DNA of 64,000 nt from Streptomyces sp. FIT100. Lineage in GTDB: Bacteria; Actinomycetota; Actinomycetes; Streptomycetales; Streptomycetaceae. Below the pieces are notes generated by a model. It saw only the letters and a program-made list of their open reading frames with translations. It made no database searches and was not told the origin of the DNA. Numbering within the stretch: the stretch's first letter is position 1; the number at the start of each line of letters is the position of its first letter. The position numbers and the translations under genes are program-made. The stretch is from the NCBI RefSeq assembly GCF_024584805.1, contig NZ_CP075715.1, forward strand, positions 6,543,526-6,607,525. Reading direction: 5' to 3'. Positions 17,013 through 25,851 of the stretch are shown here, piece by piece.

Positions 17013-19201
17013 TGCAGATCCCCGACTTCTCCGAGATCCCCCTGGACCCCGGCACCCCGCCCGTGGCCGCCACCGAGGAGCAGTGGCGCGCGGCCGTGGA
17101 GGAGACGACCGGCGGCAGCGCCGACGAGCTGCTCTGGGAGACCCCGGAAGGCATCGGCGTCAAGCCGCTGTACACCGGCCGCGACCTGGAGGGCCTCGAC
17201 TTCCTGGACACGTACCCGGGCATCGCCCCGTACCTGCGCGGCCCGTACCCGACGATGTACGTCAACCAGCCCTGGACGATCCGCCAGTACGCCGGCTTCT
17301 CCACGGCCGAGGAGTCCAACGCCTTCTACCGGCGCAACCTCGCCGCCGGGCAGAAGGGCCTGTCGGTCGCCTTCGACCTGCCCACCCACCGCGGCTACGA
17401 CAGCGACCACCCGCGCGTCACCGGCGACGTCGGCATGGCGGGTGTGGCCATCGACTCCATCTACGACATGCGGCAGCTCTTCGACGGCATCCCGCTCGAC
17501 CGGATGACCGTGTCGATGACGATGAACGGCGCCGTCCTGCCCGTCCTCGCGCTCTACATCGTGGCCGCGGAGGAACAGGGCGTACCGCCCGAGAAGCTGG
17601 CCGGGACCATCCAGAACGACATCCTCAAGGAGTTCATGGTCCGCAACACCTACATCTATCCGCCCAAGCCCTCGATGCGGATCATCTCCGACATCTTCGC
17701 GTACACCTCGCAGAGGATGCCGCGCTACAACTCCATCTCCATCTCCGGCTACCACATCCAGGAGGCCGGGGCCACGGCCGACCTGGAGCTGGCCTACACG
17801 CTCGCCGACGGCGTCGAGTACCTGCGGGCCGGGCAGGAGGCCGGCCTTGACGTGGACGCCTTCGCGCCACGGCTGTCCTTCTTCTGGGCGATCGGCATGA
17901 ACTTCTTCATGGAGATCGCCAAGCTGCGGGCCGCCCGGCTGCTGTGGGCCAAGCTGGTCAGGCAGTTCGACCCGAAGAACGCCAAGTCGCTGTCGCTGCG
18001 CACCCATTCGCAGACCTCCGGCTGGTCGCTCACCGCCCAGGACGTCTTCAACAACGTCACACGCACCTGCGTGGAGGCGATGGCGGCCACCCAGGGCCAC
18101 ACCCAGTCGCTGCACACCAACGCCCTCGACGAGGCGCTCGCCCTGCCCACCGACTTCTCCGCCCGCATCGCCCGCAACACCCAGCTGCTGCTCCAGCAGG
18201 AGTCGGGCACCTGCCGGGTGATCGACCCCTGGGGCGGCAGCGCGTACGTCGAGAAGCTCACGTACGACCTCGCGCGCCGGGCCTGGCAGCACATCCAGGA
18301 GGTCGAGGCGGCCGGCGGTATGGCCCAGGCCATCGACGCGGGCATCCCGAAGCTCCGCGTGGAGGAGGCCGCGGCCCGCACCCAGGCCCGGATCGACTCC
18401 GGCCGTCAGCCGGTGATCGGCGTCAACAAGTACCGCGTCGAGAACGACGAGCAGATCGAGGTCCTGAAGGTCGACAACTCCTCCGTCCGCACCCAGCAGA
18501 TCGCCAAGCTGCGGCGGCTGCGCGAGGAGCGCGACGAGACCGCCTGCCAGGACGCGCTGCACGCGCTGACCCGGGCCGCCGAGGGCACCGGCAACCTGCT
18601 GGAACTGGCCGTGAACGCCGCCCGCGCCAAGGCGACCGTCGGCGAGATCTCCGACGCCCTGGAGAAGGTGTACGGGCGGCACGCGGGCCAGATCCGTACG
18701 ATCTCCGGCGTGTACCGCAACGAGGCAGGGCAGTCGCCCTCCGTGGACCGCACCAGGAGCCTGGTCGACCGCTTCGAGGAGGCGGAGGGCCGCCGTCCGC
18801 GCATCCTCGTCGCCAAGATGGGCCAGGACGGACACGACCGCGGCCAGAAGGTGATCGCCACCGCCTTCGCCGACCTCGGCTTCGACGTGGACGTCGGCCC
18901 GCTGTTCCAGACCCCGGCCGAGGTGGCCCGGCAGGCGGTCGAGGCGGACGTCCATGTCGTGGGCGTGTCCTCGCTGGCGGCAGGCCATCTGACCCTCGTC
19001 CCCGCGCTGCGCGAGCAGCTCGCCGAGGAGGGCCGCGACGACATCATGATCGTCGTGGGCGGCGTCATCCCGCCGCAGGACGTCCCGACCCTCCTGAAGA
19101 TGGGCGCGACAGCGGTCTTCCCGCCCGGCACCGTCATCCCCGACGCGGCCCACGACCTGGTCGAGCGGCTCGCCGCGGCACTGGGCCACGAGGGCCTGTA
19201 G
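17012..19201 (+). CDS. mutB: Methylmalonyl-CoA mutase, large (alpha) subunit
   Basis: The catalytic subunit of the same heterodimer, 729 residues, which is the usual length. The TIM-barrel substrate domain includes GFSTAEESNAFYRRNLAAGQKG and SGYHIQEAGATADLELAYTLADG. The C-terminal B12 domain carries the base-off cobalamin motif DGHDRG at ~residue 605 followed by the conserved GVSSLAAGH and GGVIPPQD. The start overlaps the mutA stop (ATGA); an in-frame GTG immediately precedes the ATG. meaB follows 6 bp later, so the three genes form one operon. Confidence 0.97.
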   Translation: MQIPDFSEIPLDPGTPPVAATEEQWRAAVEETTGGSADELLWETPEGIGVKPLYTGRDLEGLDFLDTYPGIAPYLRGPYPTMYVNQPWTIRQYAGFSTAEESNAFYRRNLAAGQKGLSVAFDLPTHRGYDSDHPRVTGDVGMAGVAIDSIYDMRQLFDGIPLDRMTVSMTMNGAVLPVLALYIVAAEEQGVPPEKLAGTIQNDILKEFMVRNTYIYPPKPSMRIISDIFAYTSQRMPRYNSISISGYHIQEAGATADLELAYTLADGVEYLRAGQEAGLDVDAFAPRLSFFWAIGMNFFMEIAKLRAARLLWAKLVRQFDPKNAKSLSLRTHSQTSGWSLTAQDVFNNVTRTCVEAMAATQGHTQSLHTNALDEALALPTDFSARIARNTQLLLQQESGTCRVIDPWGGSAYVEKLTYDLARRAWQHIQEVEAAGGMAQAIDAGIPKLRVEEAAARTQARIDSGRQPVIGVNKYRVENDEQIEVLKVDNSSVRTQQIAKLRRLREERDETACQDALHALTRAAEGTGNLLELAVNAARAKATVGEISDALEKVYGRHAGQIRTISGVYRNEAGQSPSVDRTRSLVDRFEEAEGRRPRILVAKMGQDGHDRGQKVIATAFADLGFDVDVGPLFQTPAEVARQAVEADVHVVGVSSLAAGHLTLVPALREQLAEEGRDDIMIVVGGVIPPQDVPTLLKMGATAVFPPGTVIPDAAHDLVERLAAALGHEGL

Positions 19202-19207
19202 CCGCCC

Positions 19208-20212
19208 ATGCCCCTCGACCTGGACAGCTACGTGAAGGGCGTGCTCGACGGCAGACGAGCCTGGGTCGCCCGCGCGATCACCCTCGTCGAGTCCACCCGC
19301 GCCGACCACCGCGCCCTGGCCCAGCGGCTACTGACCGAACTGCTGCCGCACACGGGCAGGGCGCGGCGGATCGGCATCAGCGGGGTGCCCGGCGTGGGCA
19401 AGTCGACCTTCATCGACGCGTTCGGCACCATGCTCACCGGCCTCGGCCACCGGGTCGCCGTCCTCGCCGTCGACCCCTCGTCGAGGCGTACGGGCGGCTC
19501 CATCCTCGGCGACAAGACCCGCATGGAACGCCTCGCGGTCGACCCCGCAGCCTTCGTCCGGCCGTCGCCCTCGGCGGGCACGCTGGGCGGCGTCGCCAAG
19601 GCGACCCGCGAGTCCATGGTCGTGATGGAGGCGGCCGGCTACGACGTGGTCCTGGTGGAGACCGTCGGCGTCGGCCAGTCCGAGACCGCGGTCGCCGGCA
19701 TGGTCGACTCCTTCCTCCTGCTCACCCTCGCCCGCACCGGCGACCAGCTCCAGGGCATCAAGAAGGGCGTCCTCGAACTCGCCGACGTCATCGCCGTCAA
19801 CAAGGCCGACGGCCCCCACGAACGCGACGCCCGCGCCGCCGCCCGTGAACTCGCGGGCGCGCTGCGGCTCATGCACCCTGTCGATGCCGCCTGGACCCCG
19901 CCGGTGCTGAGCTGCAGCGCCCGCGAGTCCGCCGGCCTCGACACCGTCTGGGACCGGCTCGAACAGCACCGCGCCCTCCTGGACGCGGGCGGGCGCCTCG
20001 CCGCCAAGCGCCGCGACCAGCAGGTCGCCTGGGCGTGGTCCATGGTCCACGACGAGCTCCTCGGCCGGCTGCAAGCCCACCCGGCGGTACGGGCCCTCGC
20101 TCCCGTGCTCGAACAGCAGGTCCGGGAGGGGGAGTTGACGGCGACGGGGGCGGTGGAGCGGCTCCTGGGGGCGTTCGGGGAGACGCCCGGGCAGCCGGGC
20201 GAGGACCAGTGA
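19208..20212 (+). CDS. meaB: Methylmalonyl-CoA mutase-associated GTPase MeaB
   Basis: A 334-residue G3E-type P-loop GTPase that chaperones methylmalonyl-CoA mutase: it gates cobalamin loading and protects the enzyme from inactivation. The Walker A motif GVPGVGKST is at ~residue 59-67. It is followed by VDPSSRRTGGSILGDKTRM, the switch region ETVGVGQSE and the base-recognition NKAD. It lies 6 bp after mutB in the same operon, the standard arrangement. No ribosome site is obvious, suggesting coupling to mutB. Confidence 0.96.
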   Translation: MPLDLDSYVKGVLDGRRAWVARAITLVESTRADHRALAQRLLTELLPHTGRARRIGISGVPGVGKSTFIDAFGTMLTGLGHRVAVLAVDPSSRRTGGSILGDKTRMERLAVDPAAFVRPSPSAGTLGGVAKATRESMVVMEAAGYDVVLVETVGVGQSETAVAGMVDSFLLLTLARTGDQLQGIKKGVLELADVIAVNKADGPHERDARAAARELAGALRLMHPVDAAWTPPVLSCSARESAGLDTVWDRLEQHRALLDAGGRLAAKRRDQQVAWAWSMVHDELLGRLQAHPAVRALAPVLEQQVREGELTATGAVERLLGAFGETPGQPGEDQ

Positions 20213-20544
20213 AGTGTGGCGGGAATCCGCCCCCATGAGCCCGGGGGTTGGCCCGCGTCATCGACGGGGTCGCGTCCCTGGTGGCGGCGGAGGTTCGCGG
20301 CAAGGGGCGGGCCAGGCGGATCAACCCGCGGGCAGTCGTTATCGGTCAGCTCCTGACAAACGGCCCAGTTGAATACGGTAGAAGAGGTAGCTTCTGCCCG
20401 TAACGCGCTGAAGCGGGCGGGCCCCTCACGGCCGGCGCCGCCTCTGTGCGCTGCGACCAAGACAGGGCGGGCACGTCGACGCGCCCCGATGACGAGCGCA
20501 TCAGGCGCGTCGGGTGCCGCCCAACGGCCTGAAGGGGGAGAACA
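20213..20544. other. Gap between meaB and the peptidoglycan-binding protein gene
   Basis: No supported gene. An open stretch at ~20245-20400 reads LARVIDGVASLVAAEVRGKG and then a stop, with codon use like coding DNA but no start or ribosome site. It could be the remnant of a gene end. No terminator or promoter was confidently located. Confidence 0.3.
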
Positions 20545-21009
20545 ATGCGACCGAGTGTGATGACGAGGACTCTCGTCAGTGTCACTGCTGCCGTCGGTAT
20601 CGCCGCCGGGAGCCTGGCGGGGGCGAGCGCGAGCTTCGCGGCGCCCGCGCCGGTGTCGAAGCCTGCGGTGAGTTCCGAAGCTGTCGTTCCGCTCGCGGTG
20701 GTCAACCTCGGCCTGAGCACGACGCAGGCCAAGTACGTCCAGTGCTGGCTGAAGGCGAACTGGGGATACACCGGGGCGCTCGACGGTCAGCTGGGCACCA
20801 ACAGCTGGAAGGCGTTCCAGCGCAACCTCAAGGCGCACTGGGGGTACACCGGCGCGATCGACGGAATCGTCGGCAGCGGCACGGTGAAGGCGCTGCAGCG
20901 TCTGCTCAAGGACAGCTGGGGCTACACCGGTGCGATCGACGGAATCGCCGGTTCGGGGACCCAGGCCGCGTTCAAGCGGTTCGCCGACGCCTGCAGCGGC
21001 TGGTGCTGA
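20545..21009 (+). CDS. Secreted peptidoglycan-binding-domain protein
   Basis: A 154-residue exported protein with a Sec signal peptide (residues ~1-33, cleavage near SFAAP). Three tandem ~34-residue repeats follow (LKANWGYTGALDGQLG, LKAHWGYTGAIDGIVG, LKDSWGYTGAIDGIAG), ending in CSGWC. The repeats match the PG_binding_1 type fold, which binds cell-wall peptidoglycan; no catalytic domain is present. Possible roles are wall association or modulation of hydrolases. GGGGGAG lies 5 nt upstream of the ATG. A terminator hairpin follows at 21061. Confidence 0.85.
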   Translation: MRPSVMTRTLVSVTAAVGIAAGSLAGASASFAAPAPVSKPAVSSEAVVPLAVVNLGLSTTQAKYVQCWLKANWGYTGALDGQLGTNSWKAFQRNLKAHWGYTGAIDGIVGSGTVKALQRLLKDSWGYTGAIDGIAGSGTQAAFKRFADACSGWC

Positions 21010-21060
21010 GCGGCCTCCCGTGTGAGCGCGTAGGTTCGTTCTTCGCGCTCTGACCTCAGA

Positions 21061-21096
21061 GACGGCGGTCTTGGCGTGTCTCCCAAGGCCGCCGTC
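21061..21096 (+). terminator. Terminator after the peptidoglycan-binding gene
   Basis: GACGGCGG (21061-21068) pairs with CCGCCGTC (21089-21096), with TTGG and CCAA extending the stem inside. Confidence 0.7.
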
Positions 21097-21277
21097 GGAG
21101 GCGAGGGCTGTCCTTGCTCTCGCCCCGCTGGTCGACAGCGCGGTCGTCGCGTACGTCGCCTCGGGGCATGTCTCCTCCGGTGCTGTCCGGTGTTGTGGTG
21201 CCGCGGAGCGTGAACCGCCGTACCAGCGTGCCGGTCGGCCTCGAACACGCGGTGGACGACCGCGCGGACTGCGCACG

Positions 21278-21323
21278 GTCCGCCCGGCAGCGACCGTCGC
21301 CGGTGTGCCGCTGCCGGGCGGAC
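21278..21323 (-). terminator. Terminator after the alpha/beta-hydrolase gene
   Basis: A perfect 15-bp stem (GTCCGCCCGGCAGCG with its complement at 21309-21323) starts 22 bp beyond the hydrolase stop at 21346. The rest of the 21097-21345 gap shows no supported gene. Confidence 0.8.
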
Positions 21324-21345
21324 CCTCAGCCCGCTGGTCAGGTCC

Positions 21346-22164
21346 TCAGCGCCGGCCCTGGTCCAGGGCGGCGACCTCCCGTACGGCACCGGCGATGCCG
21401 CGGAAGTCCTTGCGCAGGATCGCGCCGTGGTTGCTGTCGACCTTCGCGTGGACCTTGATGTGCGCGTTGCGGGCGGTCACCGTATCGAGGCTGGTGCGTA
21501 TCCGTTCCTGCTCATCGCCGCGACTCCCGAGGGACGTCCCCGAGGCGACCACGTATCGCACCGGGACGGTGATCCCGTCCAGCAGGGGGCCCAGCTCGCG
21601 CTCACGGGAGAGCCTGCCGAGCTCGATGTTGCTGTCCGCCTGCTGTTCGGCGGTCATCCGCGGCGTCAGGCCCGTCGGGCGCAGCAGCGGCGTGAACCAT
21701 CCCATGCGCCGGAACAGCTTCCGGATCCGCTGCTCCATGGCCTCGTCGAGCCAGTCGTACGGGAACGCGCCGTCGACCAGGACCGCGCCCACGGTGCGGT
21801 CCGGATTGCGGTCGGCCCAGTGTGCCGCGACCATCGCTCCGTAGGACCAGCCCACCAGCAGCGCCCGGTCCACACCCCTGGCCGCGAGAACGGCATCGAC
21901 GTCCCGGACGGCGGCCTCGAAGGAATAGTCCGCCGAACGCTTCGACTTCGTGCCGCGAGCGCGCTCGTCGTAGGTGATGTGCCGCCACCCCGAGCCGAGT
22001 TCGGCGACGGCCCGACGCCAGTACCCCTGGGTGGCGAACTGGCCGTTGAGGTACACCACAGGGATACCGGGGCCGCCGGTGTCGGTGACGGCCAGGGCCG
22101 TGTCGTCGACCGGCACCATGCCGGTCCACTTCGTGTCGGTCGAGGAAGTGCTGTCCTTCGTCAT
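21346..22164 (-). CDS. Alpha/beta-hydrolase fold protein
   Basis: A 272-residue cytosolic hydrolase. Family features are the oxyanion stretch YLNGQFATQGYW, the nucleophile elbow GWSYG (Ser at ~residue 97), an acidic region after the cap, and a late DSNHG supplying the catalytic His. No substrate can be assigned; relatives include esterases, epoxide hydrolases and proline iminopeptidases. The ATG at 22164 has AGGTGGGA upstream and is preferred to an upstream in-frame start. It lies 111 bp downstream of the DUF4097 gene and may share its transcript. Confidence 0.85.
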   Translation of the reverse strand: MTKDSTSSTDTKWTGMVPVDDTALAVTDTGGPGIPVVYLNGQFATQGYWRRAVAELGSGWRHITYDERARGTKSKRSADYSFEAAVRDVDAVLAARGVDRALLVGWSYGAMVAAHWADRNPDRTVGAVLVDGAFPYDWLDEAMEQRIRKLFRRMGWFTPLLRPTGLTPRMTAEQQADSNIELGRLSRERELGPLLDGITVPVRYVVASGTSLGSRGDEQERIRTSLDTVTARNAHIKVHAKVDSNHGAILRKDFRGIAGAVREVAALDQGRR

Positions 22165-22275
22165 GTGTCCCACCTGGTCGTGTAAGGGGTCTTGGGCGAC
22201 TGCTTCAGGCACTGCACACGGATCGCAGGCCGCTGGATCCGACCGGCTGTCATCCGGACCGCGTCGGCTCCTGCT

Positions 22276-22947
22276 TCACAGGCTGCGGGCGGTGATGTCG
22301 CCGTGGTCGGTGGTCGCGTGGACGGTCAGGCCGGCCGCGGTGCCCTCGGTGTTCTTCAGGGAGTTGTGGATCCGGCCGGTGCCGGTGCCGGCGTCCAGGG
22401 AGGCGGAGACCCCGCGGGCGGCGCCGACCGTCACGTCGCCCATCCGGGTGCGCAGCACCACCGTGCCGGAGGTGGCCTCGGTGATGTGGATGTCGCCCTT
22501 CTGGGTGCTGATCTCCGCGGGTCCGGTCAGGCGGCCGACCGTGATGTCACCGGCGTGGGCGGTCAGGCGCACGCTCGCGGCCTCGTCGATCCTGACCGTG
22601 CCGTGCGCGCCCTCGCAGGCGATGTCACCGAGCCGTCCGACGCCCCGGAACTCGGCGGCGGCTGCCTTCGCCTCGATGCGGGAGCCGGCGGGCAGCCGGA
22701 CCGTCACCTCGATCGATCCGGACGCGCCGAGGATCTGGTTCTTCTCTGTGGGGGCCGTGATCCGCAGGACGCCGCCGCCGAATTCGACCTCGGTCCGCTC
22801 GGCCGCCTTCACGTCGCGGCCCTTGGCGGCGTCGACGGGCAGGATCTCGACGGTGGTGTCGGCCCGGTCGGCGGCGATGACCTGGATGCGCCCGGCGGGG
22901 ATGTCCAGGACGGCGGAGATCGCGGCGGGGGTGTCGAACGTCTGCAT
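22276..22947 (-). CDS. DUF4097-family beta-repeat protein
   Basis: A 223-residue protein built of short beta-strand repeats (GDIACEGAHGTVRI, AGDITVGRLTGPAEISTQKGDI, TRMGDVTVGAARG), typical of the DUF4097/putative adhesin family. It has no signal peptide or membrane segment, so it is predicted cytosolic. Function is unknown. GAGGAGAG precedes the ATG. It is divergent from a GbsR/MarR-type regulator across a 226-bp region rich in TTGCA/TTGCG motifs, suggesting control by that regulator. Confidence 0.85.
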   Translation of the reverse strand: MQTFDTPAAISAVLDIPAGRIQVIAADRADTTVEILPVDAAKGRDVKAAERTEVEFGGGVLRITAPTEKNQILGASGSIEVTVRLPAGSRIEAKAAAAEFRGVGRLGDIACEGAHGTVRIDEAASVRLTAHAGDITVGRLTGPAEISTQKGDIHITEATSGTVVLRTRMGDVTVGAARGVSASLDAGTGTGRIHNSLKNTEGTAAGLTVHATTDHGDITARSL

Positions 22948-22974
22948 GATGCTCTCCTCGTGTGCTCGTCGTTT

Positions 22975-23140
22975 CTGACACCGGAAACGCTACGTTGCGT
23001 TCAAGGTCGGGGCAACTAGTTCGTTGCGAAGAGATTGCGTAAGCACAGGTCAGGGTGCAGATTTCATTGCAACGGATGTAAATCTAATGCAATGCCAGCT
23101 GCTCCGGTCGTTGCATTGGACTATGGGTGAACGCTACGCT
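22975..23140. promoter_or_regulatory. Divergent promoter region with repeated TTGCA/TTGCG half-sites
   Basis: Half-sites ATTGCAA (23066-23072), ATGCAA (23087-23092) and TTGCATT (23111-23117) are spaced about two helical turns apart. TTGCG occurs three more times towards the DUF4097 side (22990-23040). TTGCAT at 23111 and TACGCT at ~23135 fit a -35/-10 pair for the regulator gene, which would then be autoregulated. Confidence 0.5.
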
Positions 23141-23173
23141 GACGGCATCAGGGACGGGCGGAAGGAGATCGCG

Positions 23174-23929
23174 GTGCCGGGAGGCAGACTCACCCAGCAG
23201 GAACGTCAGCAGATCGCGCTGGGACTGGCCGACGGCCTCGCCTACGCGGAGATCGCCAGACGCCTCGACCGCCCCACCTCGACGATCACGCGTGAGGTGA
23301 TGCGCAACGGCGGCCCCACCGCCTACCGCGCAGACCTGGCCCACCGTGCCACCGAGCGCCGCGCCCACCGGCGCAGGCGCACCCCGCCCCGAGAGCAGGG
23401 GACGCCGCCGCAGCGGCACGGGCGCGACGACCTGGCCGTGCGCGAGTACGAGGAGGCGTTCACCACCCTCCTGATGCAACAGGGCCTGCCCAAGATGACG
23501 GCTCGCGTGCTGACCTGCCTGTTCGTCACCGACGCGGGCAGCCTCACCGCGTCCGAACTCGTGCAGCACCTCCAGGTCAGTCCGGCGTCCGTCTCCAAGG
23601 CGATAGCGTTCCTCGAAGACCAGGGCCTCATCCGCAGGGAACGCGACGAACGCCGTCGCGAGCGCTACTTCGTCGACGACGACGTCTGGTACCAGTCGAC
23701 GATCGCCGGCGCCCGAGGCATCGCCCAGGTCGCCGAGACCGCGCGGCAGGGCGTCGGCGTCCTCGGCCCCGGCACCCCGGCCGCCGCCCGCCTCGAGAAC
23801 ATCGCCCGCTTCAGCGACTTCATCAGCGAGAGCATCCTCCGCGCCGCGGAGCAGGTCCGCGAAGTCCTCCACACGAAACCCGACGTGGGCTCGGACGGCA
23901 CCGCCGAGCCACGTCCGGATCGCGGATAG
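23174..23929 (+). CDS. GbsR/MarR-type transcriptional regulator with N-terminal HTH
   Basis: A 251-residue regulator with two DNA-binding modules. An N-terminal helix-turn-helix resembles that of IS30-type transposases and some regulators (LTQQERQQIALGLADGLAYAEIARRLDR). A central-to-C-terminal MarR/GbsR winged helix follows (TASELVQHLQVSPASVSKAIAFLEDQGLIRRERD). The GTG at 23174 has GGAAGGAG 6 nt upstream; an in-frame ATG at 23123 lacks a site and would overlap the predicted promoter. It is divergent from the DUF4097 gene, which is its likely target. Confidence 0.85.
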   Translation: MPGGRLTQQERQQIALGLADGLAYAEIARRLDRPTSTITREVMRNGGPTAYRADLAHRATERRAHRRRRTPPREQGTPPQRHGRDDLAVREYEEAFTTLLMQQGLPKMTARVLTCLFVTDAGSLTASELVQHLQVSPASVSKAIAFLEDQGLIRRERDERRRERYFVDDDVWYQSTIAGARGIAQVAETARQGVGVLGPGTPAAARLENIARFSDFISESILRAAEQVREVLHTKPDVGSDGTAEPRPDRG

Positions 23930-23981
23930 ACAGCCGTCACGAGGGTCACGGCAGGTGGTCCCAGGCCGGCCTCTTCAGCCC

Positions 23982-24029
23982 GGGCCGACCGGCGGGCCGA
24001 CCGGCGGGCTGGTCGGCGGGCCGGCCGGG
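23982..24029. terminator. GC-rich direct/inverted repeat between convergent genes
   Basis: Four 12-bp GGCCGACCGGCG-like units in tandem can fold into a strong hairpin between the MarR-type gene and the GntR-type gene. Confidence 0.5.
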
Positions 24030-24031
24030 TG

Positions 24032-24823
24032 TCAGCGACCGGCGTCCACGTCCGGCTCGACGTCCGGGTCCACGTTCAACTCCACCTCCAGCTCCTCGGC
24101 CTCGGTCCAGAAGCCCTCGTCCGCGTCCTGGAGCCGGGCGGCGGCGTGGTGCATATGGCGACGGGCCGCCGTACGGGCCGCTACGGCGTCGCCCGTCTCG
24201 ATCGCGGCCAGGATGGCGTGGTGCTCCTGCCGGACCGCTTCGATGAAGTCGCCGCGGCGGGCCTCGTTGGCGCGGGTGACGCGGATGCCGCTGCGCAGCA
24301 CCTCGCCGAGGTACCGCACGGTCGCGACCAGGACCGTGTTTCCGGTCGATTCGGCGATGGAGCGGTGGAAGGCGAGGTCCTCGTCCACGCCGTCGCCGCC
24401 GGACGCGACCGCCGCGTCGATCGCGTCCAGCGCCTGGCGCATCCGGGCGACGTCGTCCGGTGCGGCGCGGATTGCCGCGAGGGACGCCGCCTCGCCCTCC
24501 ATGGCGCGGCGAACCTCCACGATCTGCAGCACCTTGGCCTTGGTGTCGGTGGCGTCGGCGGTGGCGGCTTCCAGGTCGAGCGGGCGGGTGCGCCGGGGCA
24601 GGACGAAGACGCCGAGGCCCTGGCGCGGCTCCACCAGGCCCGCGTTGCGCAGCCGCGACACGGCCTCGCGGACCACCGTGCGGCTGACACCCAGCTGCTT
24701 GACCAGCTCGACCTCGGTGGGCAGCTTGTCGCCCTCGGCCAGCCGTCCGGACTCGATCTCCTCCGCGAGGATCGCGGCGACCTGGTCCGCGAGCCGGACG
24801 GGACCGCTCACCTTGGAAAACAT
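24032..24823 (-). CDS. FadR-subfamily GntR transcriptional regulator of the threonate/erythronate operon
   Basis: A 263-residue regulator with an N-terminal winged helix (~10-75, LADQVAAILAEEIESGRLAEGDKLPTEVE, then GVSRTVVREAVSRLRNAGLV) and an all-helical FCD ligand domain (~95-240; DLAFHRSIAESTGN and a HMHHA metal-site region). The C-terminus is acidic. It is the last gene of the ltnD-otnK-otnC-MFS-otnI-denD operon and starts 5 bp after denD, so it is the likely local repressor. A perfect 6-3-6 palindrome covers its start codon. No ribosome site is visible; TAGACT 7 nt before the ATG may give a leaderless transcript. Confidence 0.88.
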   Translation of the reverse strand: MFSKVSGPVRLADQVAAILAEEIESGRLAEGDKLPTEVELVKQLGVSRTVVREAVSRLRNAGLVEPRQGLGVFVLPRRTRPLDLEAATADATDTKAKVLQIVEVRRAMEGEAASLAAIRAAPDDVARMRQALDAIDAAVASGGDGVDEDLAFHRSIAESTGNTVLVATVRYLGEVLRSGIRVTRANEARRGDFIEAVRQEHHAILAAIETGDAVAARTAARRHMHHAAARLQDADEGFWTEAEELEVELNVDPDVEPDVDAGR

Positions 24824-24830
24824 GGTTTTC
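24816..24830. promoter_or_regulatory. Palindrome over the gntR start codon
   Basis: GAAAAC-ATG-GTTTTC is a perfect 6-3-6 inverted repeat that contains the gntR start and the denD stop region. It could be an autoregulatory site, although it differs from the operon-front palindrome at 31104. Confidence 0.45.
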
Positions 24831-25851
24831 AGTCTATCGGCGCCGGCCCCGTCGCCTCCGCTGCGATGAGGTCGAGGAAGTCCCGGACCACCGACGCGAA
24901 GTCCGGGTCGGGCTCCAGACCGAGCGCGGCGGCCCTGGCGTTGTCGAAGGCGGCGGGCCACGAGCCCACGAGGGACTCGGTGCCGGGGTCCGGAGCGACC
25001 GTCACCAGGTCGGCGACGGCGTCGCCGGCCACCCGCCGAAGCGTGGCCAGCATCTCGGCGACCGTGACCGTGAGCGCCGGGAGGTTGACCGGCACCCGGC
25101 CGTCGAGCAGGCCGGGACCCGCGCCGCGCTCGGCCTCGGCCACACGGAGGATCCCCTGGACCGTGCGCCGCGGCGAGGCCAGGGCCACCCGCAGTTCGGG
25201 GCGGACCGGGCAGACCGCGGGGAGGCCCGCCAGCGGCTCGCGGATGATGCCGGAGAGGAATCCGGAGGCGGCCGCGTTCGGCTTGCCCGGCCGCACCGAC
25301 ACGGTCATCAGACGGGCGACGCGTCCGTCCACGAAACCGCGGCGCGTGTACTCGGCGACCAGCTGTTCGCAGACCAGCTTCTGGGCGCCGTAGCTCGACC
25401 GCGGCGTGGGCAGTGTCGCCTCGCTGACCACCGCAGGCAGCGGCAGCGCGGGGTCGCTGCCGTAGACCGCGACGCTGCTGGAGAACACGACCAGCGGCAC
25501 CGGCCCGCCGGCGGCCGACTGCGCCCGGGCGGCTTCGAGCAGTGCGCGGGTCGTGTCCACGTTGGCGCTCATACCGAGGTCGAAGTCGGCCTCGCACTCG
25601 GCCGAGACCGCGGAGGCGAGGTGGATCAGCACGTCCACCGGCTTCGCGAACACCTCGTCGAGGCGGTCGGCCAGGTCGCCCTGGACGATGTCGACGAGCG
25701 GGTGCTCCGCCAGCGGCGACCGGGGCGGCACGAACCGGTCGGCGAGCACCAGCCTGCCGATCGGGACACCGCGGAACGTCCGCGTCTCCAGCAGGGCGCC
25801 GGCCACCTGCCGGCCCAGGAAGCCGAAGCCGCCCGTGATGACGATCCTCAT
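24829..25851 (-). CDS. denD: NAD-dependent D-erythronate dehydrogenase (epimerase/dehydratase fold)
   Basis: A 340-residue extended short-chain dehydrogenase. The Rossmann motif GGFGFLG is at the N-terminus, SSSVAVYG follows, and the catalytic YGAQK carries Tyr and Lys. In the described acid-sugar pathway DenD oxidises D-erythronate at C2 to 2-oxo-tetronate. The assignment rests on family plus context: otnI, otnC, otnK and ltnD are in the same operon. GAGGAGAAG precedes the ATG at 25851, which overlaps the otnI stop by 4 bp (ATGA). Confidence 0.85.
   Translation of the reverse strand: MRIVITGGFGFLGRQVAGALLETRTFRGVPIGRLVLADRFVPPRSPLAEHPLVDIVQGDLADRLDEVFAKPVDVLIHLASAVSAECEADFDLGMSANVDTTRALLEAARAQSAAGGPVPLVVFSSSVAVYGSDPALPLPAVVSEATLPTPRSSYGAQKLVCEQLVAEYTRRGFVDGRVARLMTVSVRPGKPNAAASGFLSGIIREPLAGLPAVCPVRPELRVALASPRRTVQGILRVAEAERGAGPGLLDGRVPVNLPALTVTVAEMLATLRRVAGDAVADLVTVAPDPGTESLVGSWPAAFDNARAAALGLEPDPDFASVVRDFLDLIAAEATGPAPID

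Noticed and set aside
15956..19309. A 1117-codon minus-strand frame opposite mutAB
   Set aside because: It is exactly antisense to mutA/mutB, whose catalytic and cobalamin motifs are intact.
24816..24830. Calling the palindrome at the gntR start a transposon end or terminator
   Set aside because: It is short, contains a start codon, has no T-run and no duplicated flanks; a regulatory site or chance is more likely.
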